Source: CBDDIP01 sp965279405
GTDB taxonomy: Bacteria > Actinomycetota > Acidimicrobiia > Acidimicrobiales > Ilumatobacteraceae
Assembly: GCA_965279405.1 (NCBI GenBank)
Contig: OZ257157.1
Location: 4,340,001 to 4,404,000 of the forward strand
Direction of reading: 5' to 3'
DNA length: 64,000 bases
A model generated the notes under the pieces. It made no database searches. It saw only the letters and a program-made list of their open reading frames with translations, and was not told the origin of the DNA. Positions 1-8,679 of this stretch are shown piece after piece; the first letter of the stretch is position 1, and every line of letters starts with the position of its first letter. Both the position numbers and the translations under genes were made by a program.

Positions 1-512
1 CGCGTCGAACGCGTCGCGGCACGGATGGTGAGCCCGGTGAGCCAGCCCACGGCAGCCCACGGGAGGAGCATCACCGAGGTGCGCGACACGTACGGCAGCA
101 CGTACGGCGACAGCTGGTACACGAGCGCGGCGCAGAGCGCTGCGGCGCTGGGCAGACCGAGGTGACGCGCAGCCCAACGCGCGCCCAATCCGCCGAGGAC
201 GAGCAGCGTGCCGATCCACAGACGGTGGGCGATCCAGTCGGGCACGCCGAGCTTGTCGAACACCCAGAACCACGGGCCGGAGGGCCACAGGTAGGCGATC
301 ACCTGGTGCGGCACCCAGCCGAGGAACTGGCGGTTGTCCCACGTCTGCGCCGCGTCACCGAGCAGACGGCCGGGGTCGAGGTAGAGGTAGAGCTTGGTGT
401 CGGTCGGCATCCGCCCCGGCGATGCGGTGAGCGCCGGCACGTAGGCGAGGAGCGCCAGCAGGAGCGTGCCGAGCCGGCCTCGCCGCGGCAGGACCCGTCC
501 CGCCCAGGTCAC
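1..512 (-). CDS. AftD-like alpha-(1->3)-arabinofuranosyltransferase, N-terminal part
   Basis: The gene runs off the left edge of the window; about 170 N-terminal codons are visible. The start is taken as GTG at 512, 8 bases after the stop of the upstream mannosyltransferase-like gene, so the two are probably co-transcribed. The visible protein has a basic N-terminus, a first membrane segment (residues 13-30), then a motif DTKLYLYLDPGRLL and the tryptophan-rich stretch YLWPSGPWFW. This pattern is typical of the N-terminal GT-C region of AftD-family (DUF3367) enzymes, which add alpha-1,3-arabinofuranose to polyprenyl-linked cell-wall glycans. The substrate in this organism is unknown and the catalytic core lies mostly outside the window. 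Confidence 0.7.
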   Translation of the reverse strand, partial: MTWAGRVLPRRGRLGTLLLALLAYVPALTASPGRMPTDTKLYLYLDPGRLLGDAAQTWDNRQFLGWVPHQVIAYLWPSGPWFWVFDKLGVPDWIAHRLWIGTLLVLGGLGARWAARHLGLPSAAALCAALVYQLSPYVLPYVSRTSVMLLPWAAVGWLTGLTIRAATRST

Positions 513-519
513 GGCCGGC

Positions 520-1794
520 TCACGGGATGGCGCCGAGCACGCCGTACAGCGCCGTGAGCCCGACGAGGCCGGCGCTGCACGCGCCGATGGCGTACGGCCA
601 CCAGTCGCGACGATCGGTGCGGAACCACGCCGCAGCGGCGATGAGCAACGGGAACGCGGTGAAGAGGAACCGCGGTCGCGCCGTCACCGTTGCCGGCAGC
701 AGCATCAGCAGGATGATGCCCGCGCAGTAGGCGATGATCGGCCACGGCAGGCGGTGACGCCAGACGAACCAGATCAGCAGCAGCATGGCGACCAGCGAGG
801 CAGCCGTCAGCGTGTTGGTGGGGGAGCTGAGCGGATGCGCAAACGCGCCGAAGCTGCGCCGCAGGGCGGTGACACCGAAGCTGTAGCCCTCGCCCCACGC
901 CTCGGTCTGCACGCGGAACCACACCTTGCGCTCGCCGGTGTGGTGCCCGAGCCACAGCTGGAACGCGATGAAGCCGGCGGGCGCGAGCAGGGGCGCAGCG
1001 AGCGACCACCAGTCACGCCGGTGGCGGATGGCGATGTACGACGCCACCGCGCACGCGCCGATGAGCGCGATGCCGTTCGGCCGCGTCGCCGTGCCGAGCG
1101 CGGCCAAGACGCCGGCCAACCACCAACGCTCCTCCAGGAGGCACAGCAGGCACGCCGCGGCGAGCGTGATCAGCAGTGCTTCGGTGTAGGCGAACGACAG
1201 CACGAAGCTGCCGGGGAACATCGCCATCAGGATCATCGACCGTTCGGCGACGTCGATGTCGAACAGCTTCCTGGCGATGAGCCCGACGAGGAAGACGGCG
1301 ATCGCCCCGAGCACGAAGTTGACGAACAGCGCGGCGAACGTGTCGTTGCCCGGCAGGACGCGATCGGCGGCGCGCACGAGCATCGGGTACGTCGGGAAGA
1401 AGGCCGCCCGAGCGTCGTCGACCTCGTAGGTCACGTTCGGGCGGACGACGTGCGGGTAGCCGTCGCGGACGATGTTGAGGTACCAACGACCGTCCCACGA
1501 GGTGAGGACGTCGAGGATCGGGCGCAGTGCGTTCTTCGGGATCACCTTGCCGTCGAGGTACTGCGGATCGGCGAACGGCGAACCGGGTAGATCGGCCTCG
1601 ACCTTGTTGGCGTCGGCGCGCAGCTCGGCGGCGACGATGGCCGCGCCGATGACCACGCACACCCGGGAGAAGAGGTAGACGAGCCCGGCCTTGCACAGGA
1701 CCTTGCGCCAGCGAGCGTCGTCCGCGTGGTCGGCGCTGGATGCCGGTCCGGATGCCGGGCTGGGGGGCGAGGTGGTGGAGACGGTGTCGGTCAT
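520..1794 (-). CDS. Multi-pass mannosyltransferase-like membrane protein (PIG-V/Gpi18 type)
   Basis: Encodes about 424 residues with a short cytoplasmic N-terminus and many hydrophobic helices. The motif TSWDGRWYLNIVRDGYP near residue 100 resembles the luminal WDGxWY loop of PIG-V/Gpi18-like GT-C glycosyltransferases, which use polyprenyl-phosphate sugars as donors. The start is set at the ATG of MTDTV (1794); an upstream ATG 7 codons earlier is possible but less likely. It lies directly upstream of the AftD-like gene, which suggests a shared role in cell-envelope glycan assembly. A TAGCTT hexamer lies about 36 bases upstream of the start. Donor and acceptor cannot be predicted from sequence alone. 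Confidence 0.75.
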   Translation of the reverse strand: MTDTVSTTSPPSPASGPASSADHADDARWRKVLCKAGLVYLFSRVCVVIGAAIVAAELRADANKVEADLPGSPFADPQYLDGKVIPKNALRPILDVLTSWDGRWYLNIVRDGYPHVVRPNVTYEVDDARAAFFPTYPMLVRAADRVLPGNDTFAALFVNFVLGAIAVFLVGLIARKLFDIDVAERSMILMAMFPGSFVLSFAYTEALLITLAAACLLCLLEERWWLAGVLAALGTATRPNGIALIGACAVASYIAIRHRRDWWSLAAPLLAPAGFIAFQLWLGHHTGERKVWFRVQTEAWGEGYSFGVTALRRSFGAFAHPLSSPTNTLTAASLVAMLLLIWFVWRHRLPWPIIAYCAGIILLMLLPATVTARPRFLFTAFPLLIAAAAWFRTDRRDWWPYAIGACSAGLVGLTALYGVLGAIP

Positions 1795-1830
1795 CGCGGC
1801 GCACGCACCAGGCACGGGTGCGTTGCGAAG

Positions 1831-2733
1831 CTACCAGCGCGCCATCGGCAAGATGCGTTGCCTCGGCCCGAACGCAGGGGCGCGATGGCCATCGAGGAGC
1901 AACAGCCGCACGACCCGGCCGCGCTGGCCGGCGTACGGCTCGAGCAGCTCGAGCATCCGCTCGTCGGTGCCGCGTGGCTGCCCGCTGAGCGCGTGGGTGA
2001 CGATGTTCTTGAGGTGGAAGTCGCCCACCGCGACGGCATCGGGGTCGCCGAGCGCCGGACCGACCGCCGAGCCGATCGTCCACGGGCCGATGCCGCGCAG
2101 CAACGACAGCTTGGCGGCGCACTCGGCCGCGGGGAGCTCGGCCCACTGCCACAGGCGATCAGCGTGACGGGCCACCTGGCGCAGCGCCTCGGCACGCTTG
2201 GCCTCGATGCCGAGCGGGTGGAACCACCACGCCGGCCGGTGCGCGAGGACCTGCGGCTCCGGCGGCGTGCGCAGCTCGGGGTGCGGTCCGGGAGCTGGTT
2301 CGCCGAGGGAGCGCACGAGGCGGTGCCACTGGGCGATGGCCTCCCCGCCGGTGATCCGCTGCCCGATGATGTTCGGCAGCAGCTCGTGGTAGAGGTTGCC
2401 GCTCGCACCGAGCCGCAGTCCGGGGTGGTTGTGCTGGGCGCGCAGCACCGCGGGGTGACCTTCCGTGAACGGAACGGGCACGTCGAGCGCGCCGAGCAAC
2501 GCCGGGGCGCGCGCCTCCAGCCACGGGCCACCCGGTCCCCAGCTCGACACGCTGTGGTCGTCGCCGGTCCACGTGATCCGAACGGTGCCCGGTCCGTCCG
2601 GGGTCAACGAGGCGCGCCAGAGCTCGCCGGGACCGAGGCGCGTGGTCGGATCGAAGCGGCCGTAGCGGTACGACGCGAGGGTCGTGGCGAACGATCGCGC
2701 GTCCGAGCCGATCGGGAGCGCGGCACGAACCAT
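1831..2733 (-). CDS. DNA-3-methyladenine glycosylase family protein (HhH-GPD)
   Basis: A 300-residue protein of the AlkA/HhH-GPD superfamily, which removes alkylated or otherwise damaged bases in base-excision repair. The helix-hairpin-helix LLRGIGPWTIGSAV and the downstream Asp in AVGDFHLKN (about residue 240) match the DNA-binding hairpin and catalytic aspartate of AlkA. The N-terminal 120 residues fit the AlkA beta-rich domain only loosely, so the damage spectrum is uncertain. The start at MVRAALPIG is chosen because a TACGGT hexamer sits 7 nt upstream, as for a leaderless mRNA; the longer open frame reaching 2823 would overlap the divergent crotonase gene. Confidence 0.8.
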   Translation of the reverse strand: MVRAALPIGSDARSFATTLASYRYGRFDPTTRLGPGELWRASLTPDGPGTVRITWTGDDHSVSSWGPGGPWLEARAPALLGALDVPVPFTEGHPAVLRAQHNHPGLRLGASGNLYHELLPNIIGQRITGGEAIAQWHRLVRSLGEPAPGPHPELRTPPEPQVLAHRPAWWFHPLGIEAKRAEALRQVARHADRLWQWAELPAAECAAKLSLLRGIGPWTIGSAVGPALGDPDAVAVGDFHLKNIVTHALSGQPRGTDERMLELLEPYAGQRGRVVRLLLLDGHRAPAFGPRQRILPMARW

Positions 2734-2740
2734 CGCAGGG

Positions 2741-2746
2741 ACCGTA
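2741..2746 (-). promoter_or_regulatory. -10 element of a leaderless promoter for the DNA glycosylase gene
   Basis: TACGGT on the minus strand, 7 nt before the ATG at 2733, with no Shine-Dalgarno between. Fixes the start codon choice. Confidence 0.6.
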
Positions 2747-2795
2747 GACGCGCCCGGTGCCGTGACCGCGACATCAGATCGGCAACGATGGCCCG

Positions 2796-3599
2796 ATGGC
2801 CCAGATCGAACGCACCAGCCCACGCGAGGGCGTCGCCCTGCTCACCTTGAACCGTCCGGAGAAGCTCAACGCAATGACGAGCGAGCTCGTCCAAGGCCTG
2901 CACGACCACCTCGCGGCGATCGCCGTCGACCCGTCGGTGCGCGTCGTCGTGCTCACCGGCGCCGGGCGCGGCTTCTGCGCCGGGCTCGACCTCGGCGGCT
3001 ACGGCACCGCGCCGCACACCGCGCACCTCGGCCCGACGCAGACCGGCTTCGCCGTGCAGAAGCACATCGCCTCGCTGATCCCACGCATGCGCTCGCTGCC
3101 GCAGCCCGTGATCGCCGCGGTGAACGGTGCGGCCGCCGGCGGTGGGTTCGCACTCGTCCTCGGCTCGGACATCCGCATCGCGTCGCGCGCGGCGAAGTTC
3201 AACGCGGCGTTCATCCGCATCGGCCTGTCGGCGTGCGACATCGGCACGAGCTGGTTGCTGCCCCGCTTGATCGGCGCGTCGCGATCGCAGGAGCTGATGC
3301 TCACCGGGCGCGTCTTCGACGCCGAGGAGGCGTACCGCATCGGGCTCGTCGTCGAGCTCGTCGACGACGGCGCTGTCCTCGACGCGGCGCTGGCGAAGGC
3401 CGATCTGGTGATGGCCAACGCGCCGTTCGGCGTGGCGCTGACCAAGGAGGGCATGTGGAGCGCCCTCGAGATCCCCGGCATGCAAGCCGCCATCGATCTG
3501 GAGAACCGTCAGCAGATCATGGCGTCCGCGACGCGAGACCACCGTGAGGCGATGACGGCGTTCCTGGAGCGCCGTCCACCCAACTTCACCAATTCATGA
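2796..3599 (+). CDS. Enoyl-CoA hydratase/isomerase (crotonase) family protein
   Basis: A 267-residue crotonase-fold protein, probably acting on an acyl-CoA ester. The CoA-binding and oxyanion-hole segment GRGFCAGLDL (about residue 60) and the second oxyanion segment AVNGAAAGGGFAL are intact. The two glutamates used by true enoyl-CoA hydratases appear replaced: the first falls in GGGFALVLGSDI and the second in FIRIGLSACDIGTSW. The Asp in ACDIGTS matches the position of the catalytic Asp of dienoyl-CoA isomerases. Hydration is therefore not assured; isomerase or another crotonase reaction is possible. The gene is single, divergent from the DNA glycosylase gene. Confidence 0.8.
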   Translation: MAQIERTSPREGVALLTLNRPEKLNAMTSELVQGLHDHLAAIAVDPSVRVVVLTGAGRGFCAGLDLGGYGTAPHTAHLGPTQTGFAVQKHIASLIPRMRSLPQPVIAAVNGAAAGGGFALVLGSDIRIASRAAKFNAAFIRIGLSACDIGTSWLLPRLIGASRSQELMLTGRVFDAEEAYRIGLVVELVDDGAVLDAALAKADLVMANAPFGVALTKEGMWSALEIPGMQAAIDLENRQQIMASATRDHREAMTAFLERRPPNFTNS

Positions 3600-3652
3600 C
3601 GTTGCCTGAAAACAGGGCGCTCCGAGTTCGCATCCGTCGTGCGCGGTGTGGC

Positions 3653-3658
3653 TAAGGT
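3653..3658 (+). promoter_or_regulatory. Candidate -10 element upstream of the oligopeptide ABC operon
   Basis: TAAGGT about 85 bases before the start of the binding-protein gene, matching the TANNNT form seen elsewhere in the window. No convincing -35 hexamer is visible. The transcript would have a leader of roughly 80 nt with a Shine-Dalgarno, unlike the leaderless genes. Confidence 0.4.
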
Positions 3659-3743
3659 GCGTCCACGTCGCTGTGGCGGGGGTCACAGCGCACGTCGATC
3701 CCGTTGTCGACGGGTGTCAACGAAACCAACAAGGGGGAAGTCC

Positions 3744-5519
3744 ATGAGGACAGCGAAACGATCGGTGGGGCGTCGCCCCGGAGTGATCGTCGGGGCGGTG
3801 GTGATGAGCTTCGCGCTCCTCGCCGGCGCGTGTTCGTCCGACGACAAGAAGGGCGGCAGCACGACACCTGCTGGCACGGAGGCACCGGGCGGCACTGACG
3901 CCCCGGGCGACACCGTGGCACCGGGCGACACCGTCGCCCCGGGTGATACGACGCCCGAGACGACGCCGACGGTCGAGCCGGTTGCCGGCGGCAGTCTGGT
4001 CGTGGGCATCGAAGCCGACACCTCGTCGCCGTGGCGTCCGGCCGAGATGGTCTGCGCCATCTCCTGCCACCAGACCATCCGCTCCGTCTACGACACCCTC
4101 GCCATCCCTGGCCAGGACAACGCGGTGCACCCGTACCTCGCCAGCGCGATCGAGCCGAACGCCGACTACACGGAGTGGAAGATCACCGCTCGTGCAGACA
4201 TCAAGTTCCACGACGGCACCGACTTCGATGGTGCAGCGATCGTCGACAACCTCAACCGCGACCGCGTCTCGCTGCTCACCGGCACGGCGCTGGCCAACGT
4301 GAAGGACGTCGTCATCGATCCCAGCGATCCGATGACCGCGATCGTCACGACGATCAAGCCGTGGGCCACGTTCCCGTACTACCTCACCGGTCAGACCGGT
4401 TACGTCGCCTCGCCGACGTGGCTGCTCGCCAGTGACAGCGACGAGACGCTGCGTTCGAAGCCGGTCGGCACCGGTCCGTTCATCTACGAGGACTACAAGC
4501 CGAACGAGTACTTCAAGGCCAAGCGCAACCCGGACTACTGGAACTCCCCGTACCCGTACCTCGACGAGATCGAGTTCATCCCGATCGCCGACGGCCTGCA
4601 GCGCCGTGATGCCCTGAAGGCCGGTGACGTGGATCTCATCCACACCACCAACGGTCAGGTCATCAAGGAGTTCCGCGACGACGCCGACAACTTCCCGTCG
4701 ATCGAGTTCAGCAAGAACGGCGAGACCGCCTACACGCTGCTCGAGGTCACCGCTGAGGGTTCGCCCCTCACCGACCAGCGGGTGCGTTGCGCACTCGCCT
4801 ACGCCTCGGACGCCAAGGCCGTCAACGACTCGATCAACCAGGGCGTGTTCCAGCTCGCCAACGGGCCGTTCTCTCCCGGCCAGGTCGGCAACCTCGAAGA
4901 CAGCGGCTACCCGCTGGCCCAGGACATGGCCAAGGCCAAGGAGCTCATCGCTGCCTACAAGGCCGAGCACCCGGGTGAGCTGAAGCTCGCCCTGGCCACC
5001 ACCAACGACGCCACCAACCTGGTGATCGCCAACTTCCAGAAGCAGTGGTTCGAAGAGGCCGGCGTCGACGAGGTCACCATCGACCAGATCGACCAGGGCA
5101 ACTACATCGTCACCGCCCTGCTCGGCAACTTCCAGGTGTTCCAGTGGCGCAACCACGGTGGCATCGACCTCGACCAGCAGTACTTCTGGTGGCACTCGTC
5201 CACCGCGCTGGACGTCGGTGGCCTGGCACTCAACTTCGGTCGCATCAAGGACACGAAGCTCGACGCACTGCTCGACGCCAACCGGGCCTCGGTTGACCCG
5301 GCGGAGAAGAAGCAGATCGCCGAGGACGTGAACAAGCTGTTCGCCACCGAGTGCTACAACATCTGGGGCACGTACACCATCTGGATGATCGCCCACAAGC
5401 CGGGCGTCGAGGGCATCGAGGCCACGAACCTCACCCTTCCGGATGGCGCCGGTCAGGCCATCGAGGGCGCCGGCATCGCCGGCACCTTCTACCCGCAGAC
5501 CATCTGGCGCTCGTCGTAG
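3744..5519 (+). CDS. Lipoprotein substrate-binding protein of a peptide/nickel-type ABC importer (SBP family 5)
   Basis: A 591-residue extracytoplasmic binding protein that delivers oligopeptides or similar ligands to the permeases encoded next. The signal peptide ends in a lipobox LLAG-AC with the acylated Cys near residue 30. A Thr/Pro/Gly-rich linker (about residues 31-75, with repeats of APGDTV) tethers the domain to the membrane. The family-5 fold begins around GGSLVVGIEADT and contains the typical segment KFHDGTDFDGAAI. The start at ATG 3744 follows a GGGGGAAG Shine-Dalgarno (3733-3740) and gives a normal lipoprotein signal; the longer open frame from 3639 does not. The ligand cannot be named from sequence. 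Confidence 0.9.
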   Translation: MRTAKRSVGRRPGVIVGAVVMSFALLAGACSSDDKKGGSTTPAGTEAPGGTDAPGDTVAPGDTVAPGDTTPETTPTVEPVAGGSLVVGIEADTSSPWRPAEMVCAISCHQTIRSVYDTLAIPGQDNAVHPYLASAIEPNADYTEWKITARADIKFHDGTDFDGAAIVDNLNRDRVSLLTGTALANVKDVVIDPSDPMTAIVTTIKPWATFPYYLTGQTGYVASPTWLLASDSDETLRSKPVGTGPFIYEDYKPNEYFKAKRNPDYWNSPYPYLDEIEFIPIADGLQRRDALKAGDVDLIHTTNGQVIKEFRDDADNFPSIEFSKNGETAYTLLEVTAEGSPLTDQRVRCALAYASDAKAVNDSINQGVFQLANGPFSPGQVGNLEDSGYPLAQDMAKAKELIAAYKAEHPGELKLALATTNDATNLVIANFQKQWFEEAGVDEVTIDQIDQGNYIVTALLGNFQVFQWRNHGGIDLDQQYFWWHSSTALDVGGLALNFGRIKDTKLDALLDANRASVDPAEKKQIAEDVNKLFATECYNIWGTYTIWMIAHKPGVEGIEATNLTLPDGAGQAIEGAGIAGTFYPQTIWRSS

Positions 5520-5596
5520 TCGACGATCGTCAGTTGATCTGCGAGTGAACTAGCAACACTGAGAACGAGGGACACCGGAAGGGAATCGGTCAGATC

Positions 5597-6562
5597 ATGC
5601 GGTACTTCGGACAGAAGTTCGTCCAACTGGTCATCGTCTTGATCGCCGTGACCTTCACGGTGTCCCTCGCGCTCGGTGCGCTGCCGAACGCGAAGGAACG
5701 GATCATCGCGGCCAAGGGCAGCGGTGCCATCAACCCGGCCGAGCAGGAGAAGCTGCTCGATTCGTTGCACCTCAACGACTCGGTCGTCAAGCAGTACGGC
5801 TACTTCCTCAAGGACCTCGTCACCGTCGACTGGGGTGTCACCTTCAACGGCAACCAGTCGGTGCAGACGTCCATCTGGGACGGCCTCAAGATCTCGCTGC
5901 GGCTGATGATCTACGCCCAGCTCCTGGCGCTGCTGATCGCCATCCCGGTGGCGATCTTCGCCGCCTACCGCAACAACGGGGTGTTCGACCGATTAACGAC
6001 GACGACGTCGTTCGGTCTGCTGTCGTTGCCGAACTACATCCTCGCCGTCATCCTCATCCTGCTGTTCTGCGTGCGCTGGAAGATCTTCCCGACGATCTCC
6101 AAGGACGTCTCGCTGTTCGGCAGTCCGCTCGATCACATCAAGAACTACTTCTTGCCGACGATCGTGCTCGCCCTGCCGTTGGCCGCGACCTACATGCGGC
6201 TCCTGCGTGCCGACCTCGTCAACACGCTGCAGAGCGACTTCATCACGACCGCCCGGGCCAAGGGGATGAGCACCTCGCGCATCCTGTTCGGCCACGCGCT
6301 GCGGCCCTCGCTGTTCTCGTTGATCACCGCCGCGGCGGTCAACGTGGGCGCGCTCGTCGGTGGTTCGTTCATCGTCGAGACCGCGTTCAACATGAACGGG
6401 CTCGGCCGCAAGACCGTCGTGGGCATCCTGGCCAACGAGTTCCGCCTGGTGCAGATCACCGTCGTCATCCTGGCGATCGTGTACGTGCTGATCAACTTCC
6501 TGGTCGACATCGCGTACGGGTGGCTCGACCCCCGCGTGCGGGCCGTCCGCTCGCTGTCGTAG
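5597..6562 (+). CDS. ABC importer permease, DppB/OppB type
   Basis: A 321-residue inner-membrane permease with about six transmembrane helices. It is the first of two permeases for the binding protein upstream. The cytoplasmic coupling loop DFITTARAKGMSTSRILFGH (about residues 215-235) matches the EAA motif that contacts the ATPase. The periplasmic region between helices 1 and 2 is of normal length for this family. The gene lies 77 bases after the binding-protein gene and 12 bases before the second permease gene, so all five importer genes are probably one transcript. Confidence 0.92.
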   Translation: MRYFGQKFVQLVIVLIAVTFTVSLALGALPNAKERIIAAKGSGAINPAEQEKLLDSLHLNDSVVKQYGYFLKDLVTVDWGVTFNGNQSVQTSIWDGLKISLRLMIYAQLLALLIAIPVAIFAAYRNNGVFDRLTTTTSFGLLSLPNYILAVILILLFCVRWKIFPTISKDVSLFGSPLDHIKNYFLPTIVLALPLAATYMRLLRADLVNTLQSDFITTARAKGMSTSRILFGHALRPSLFSLITAAAVNVGALVGGSFIVETAFNMNGLGRKTVVGILANEFRLVQITVVILAIVYVLINFLVDIAYGWLDPRVRAVRSLS

Positions 6563-6574
6563 GAGGCCCTCGAC

Positions 6575-7588
6575 ATGACTGCCACCCTCGAAACGCCGCT
6601 CGTCGACTCCGTGCCGGAGGTTCCCGCGCCCGTCGCCACGGTGAAGAAGTTCCGCAAGCGCGGCCGGGTCACCAAGTGGTTGGCGATCACGTGGCTCGCC
6701 GCGTTGGTGTTCACCGCAGTGGGCGCCTCGTGGTTGCCGTACGTCAACCACTCGTGCTCGCAGTTCGACCAGAAGGCCGAGTGCTCGACGCACATCAACG
6801 GGTCGACGTTCAAGCTCGAGAAGCCGCCGGCGTGGGCCGGGTTCTCCAGCTCGGAGCTGCCGTCGTTCCCCGGGTCACCGCCGCGCGTCGGCTGGTTCGG
6901 CACGGACACCAACGGCTTCGACCTGTTCAGCCGATCGATGTACGGCGCACGCAACTCGCTGATGATCGGCGCCCTGTCGATCATCTTCGGCCTGCTGATC
7001 GGCGGTGGTCTCGGGCTGATCAGCGGCTACTTCGGCCGACGGCTCGATCGCGTCATCGACACGGTGATGAACATCATGCTGGCCTTCCCAGCGCTGCTGC
7101 TGGCGATCTTCATCGTCGGCTTCTTCGATTCGTCGACGGCTGCGGAGGCGGAGAACCGATCTATCTGGCCAGTCATCCTGGCCTTGGTCATCCTGTCGAT
7201 CCCACCCATCACCCGGTTGGTGCGCGCCAACACGATGGTCTACGCACAACGTGAGTTCGTCACTGCGGCGAAGAGCATCGGTGCCGGCAACACGCGGATC
7301 ATGTTCAAGGAGATCCTGCCCAACGTCGTGCCGGCGATGCTGACCTTTACGCTCACCGGCATGGCCTTGCTCATCGTGGCCGAGGGTGCGCTCGCGTTCC
7401 TCGGTCTGTCCGTGAACTCGCCGACGCCGACGTGGGGGGCGATGATCGCCGCCGGCCAGAAGAAGCTCGACACCGCGTGGTGGATGTCGCTGACGCCGGC
7501 GGCGACGATGTTCCTCACCGTGCTGTCCATCAACCTGCTCGGCGACGTGCTCAACGAGAAGTTCCGTGTGCGGGAGGCCATCGGATGA
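6575..7588 (+). CDS. ABC importer permease, DppC/OppC type
   Basis: A 337-residue permease, partner of the DppB-type subunit. The N-terminus carries about 25 cytoplasmic residues before the first helix (WLAITWLAALVFTAVGASWL). The coupling loop EFVTAAKSIGAGNTRIMFKE near residue 225 is intact, followed by the conserved family segment LAFLGLSVNSPTPTWGAMI. The extracytoplasmic loop after helix 1 is somewhat enlarged and holds two Cys residues (HSCSQFDQKAECSTH), which may form a disulfide. The stop codon overlaps the ATG of the next gene (ATGA at 7585-7588), indicating translational coupling. Confidence 0.92.
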   Translation: MTATLETPLVDSVPEVPAPVATVKKFRKRGRVTKWLAITWLAALVFTAVGASWLPYVNHSCSQFDQKAECSTHINGSTFKLEKPPAWAGFSSSELPSFPGSPPRVGWFGTDTNGFDLFSRSMYGARNSLMIGALSIIFGLLIGGGLGLISGYFGRRLDRVIDTVMNIMLAFPALLLAIFIVGFFDSSTAAEAENRSIWPVILALVILSIPPITRLVRANTMVYAQREFVTAAKSIGAGNTRIMFKEILPNVVPAMLTFTLTGMALLIVAEGALAFLGLSVNSPTPTWGAMIAAGQKKLDTAWWMSLTPAATMFLTVLSINLLGDVLNEKFRVREAIG

Positions 7589-8679
7589 ACCAGACACAGG
7601 CATCACGCCGCTCCGAGTCGGGAACGCTGCTCGAGGTCACCGACCTGCGCACGCACTTCAACACGGCGCTCGGCGTCGTTCGCGCCGTCGACGGCGTCTC
7701 GTTCACGCTCGAGCGCGGTCGTGCGCTCGGCATCGTGGGCGAGTCCGGTTGCGGCAAGACGATCCTGTCGCGCAGCATCATGGGGTTGCTGCCCAAGCGC
7801 AACACCATCCGCTCCGGCTCCGTGCTCTTCGAGGGCCAGGAGCTGACGACGATGTCGCTGCGCGATCGGCGCAACATCTGGGGCACGGAGATGTCGATGA
7901 TCTTCCAGGATCCGATGACGTCGCTGAACCCGGTGATGAAGATCGGCACGCAGATCGCCGAGCCGTTGAAGGTCCACCTGGACATGTCCCGCCAGCTCGC
8001 TCGCGACACGGCGCTGAAGCTGCTCACCGACGTCGGCATCCCCGATCCCGGCAAGCGTCTCGACCAGTACGCCCACGAGCTGTCGGGCGGCATGCGTCAG
8101 CGCGTGATGATCGCGATGGCGTTGGCCTGTGGTCCCACCGTCCTGTTCGCCGACGAGCCGACCACCGCGCTCGACGTCACCGTGCAGGCACAGATCCTCG
8201 ATCTGATCGAGGACCAGCGCCGCGACCGCAACATGTCGTTGATCCTCGTCACCCACGACCTCGGCGTGGTGGCCGGCCACACCGACGACATCATCGTCAT
8301 GTACGCCGGCAAGATCGTCGAGAAGGCGTCGACCAAGGTGCTCTTCAGCAACATGAAGATGCCCTACACGGAGGCGCTGTTCAGCAGCATCCCCAAGCTC
8401 GAAGACGCCAGCCACACCCGCCTGACCACGATCGGCGGTCGCCCGCCGAACCTGATCAGCCCGCCGGCCGGCTGCCGCTTCAGCCCGCGTTGCCCGTACG
8501 TCACCGATCAGTGCCGCAGTGAGGAGCCTCCGTTGGTCGAAGCAGATCCCGGTCACTGGTACGCCTGCTTCCACCCGGTGGGCTCGCCTCGCTGGCACGA
8601 GGTGAAGGCCAACACGATGGCCGGTCAGATCGCCGACGACGTCGCTGCCGCGATGAGCACGCCGGGCGGAGCAGCCTGA
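7585..8679 (+). CDS. Oligopeptide ABC importer ATPase, DppD/OppD type
   Basis: A 364-residue cytoplasmic ATPase that powers the importer. Walker A is GESGCGKT, the signature is LSGGMRQRV, and Walker B is VLFADEPTTALD. The C-terminal segment CRFSPRCPYVTDQC with its spaced cysteines is the oligopeptide-transporter C-terminal domain, which can carry an iron-sulfur cluster in some relatives. The start is the ATG overlapping the DppC stop; a GTG 51 codons upstream would lie inside the permease gene. Ends TGATG into the next ATPase gene. Confidence 0.93.
   Translation: MNQTQASRRSESGTLLEVTDLRTHFNTALGVVRAVDGVSFTLERGRALGIVGESGCGKTILSRSIMGLLPKRNTIRSGSVLFEGQELTTMSLRDRRNIWGTEMSMIFQDPMTSLNPVMKIGTQIAEPLKVHLDMSRQLARDTALKLLTDVGIPDPGKRLDQYAHELSGGMRQRVMIAMALACGPTVLFADEPTTALDVTVQAQILDLIEDQRRDRNMSLILVTHDLGVVAGHTDDIIVMYAGKIVEKASTKVLFSNMKMPYTEALFSSIPKLEDASHTRLTTIGGRPPNLISPPAGCRFSPRCPYVTDQCRSEEPPLVEADPGHWYACFHPVGSPRWHEVKANTMAGQIADDVAAAMSTPGGAA

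Noticed and set aside
3717..5396. A 559-codon open frame antisense to the ABC binding protein
   Set aside because: Low-complexity Val/Asp/Arg-rich translation with no domain; shadow of the lipoprotein gene.
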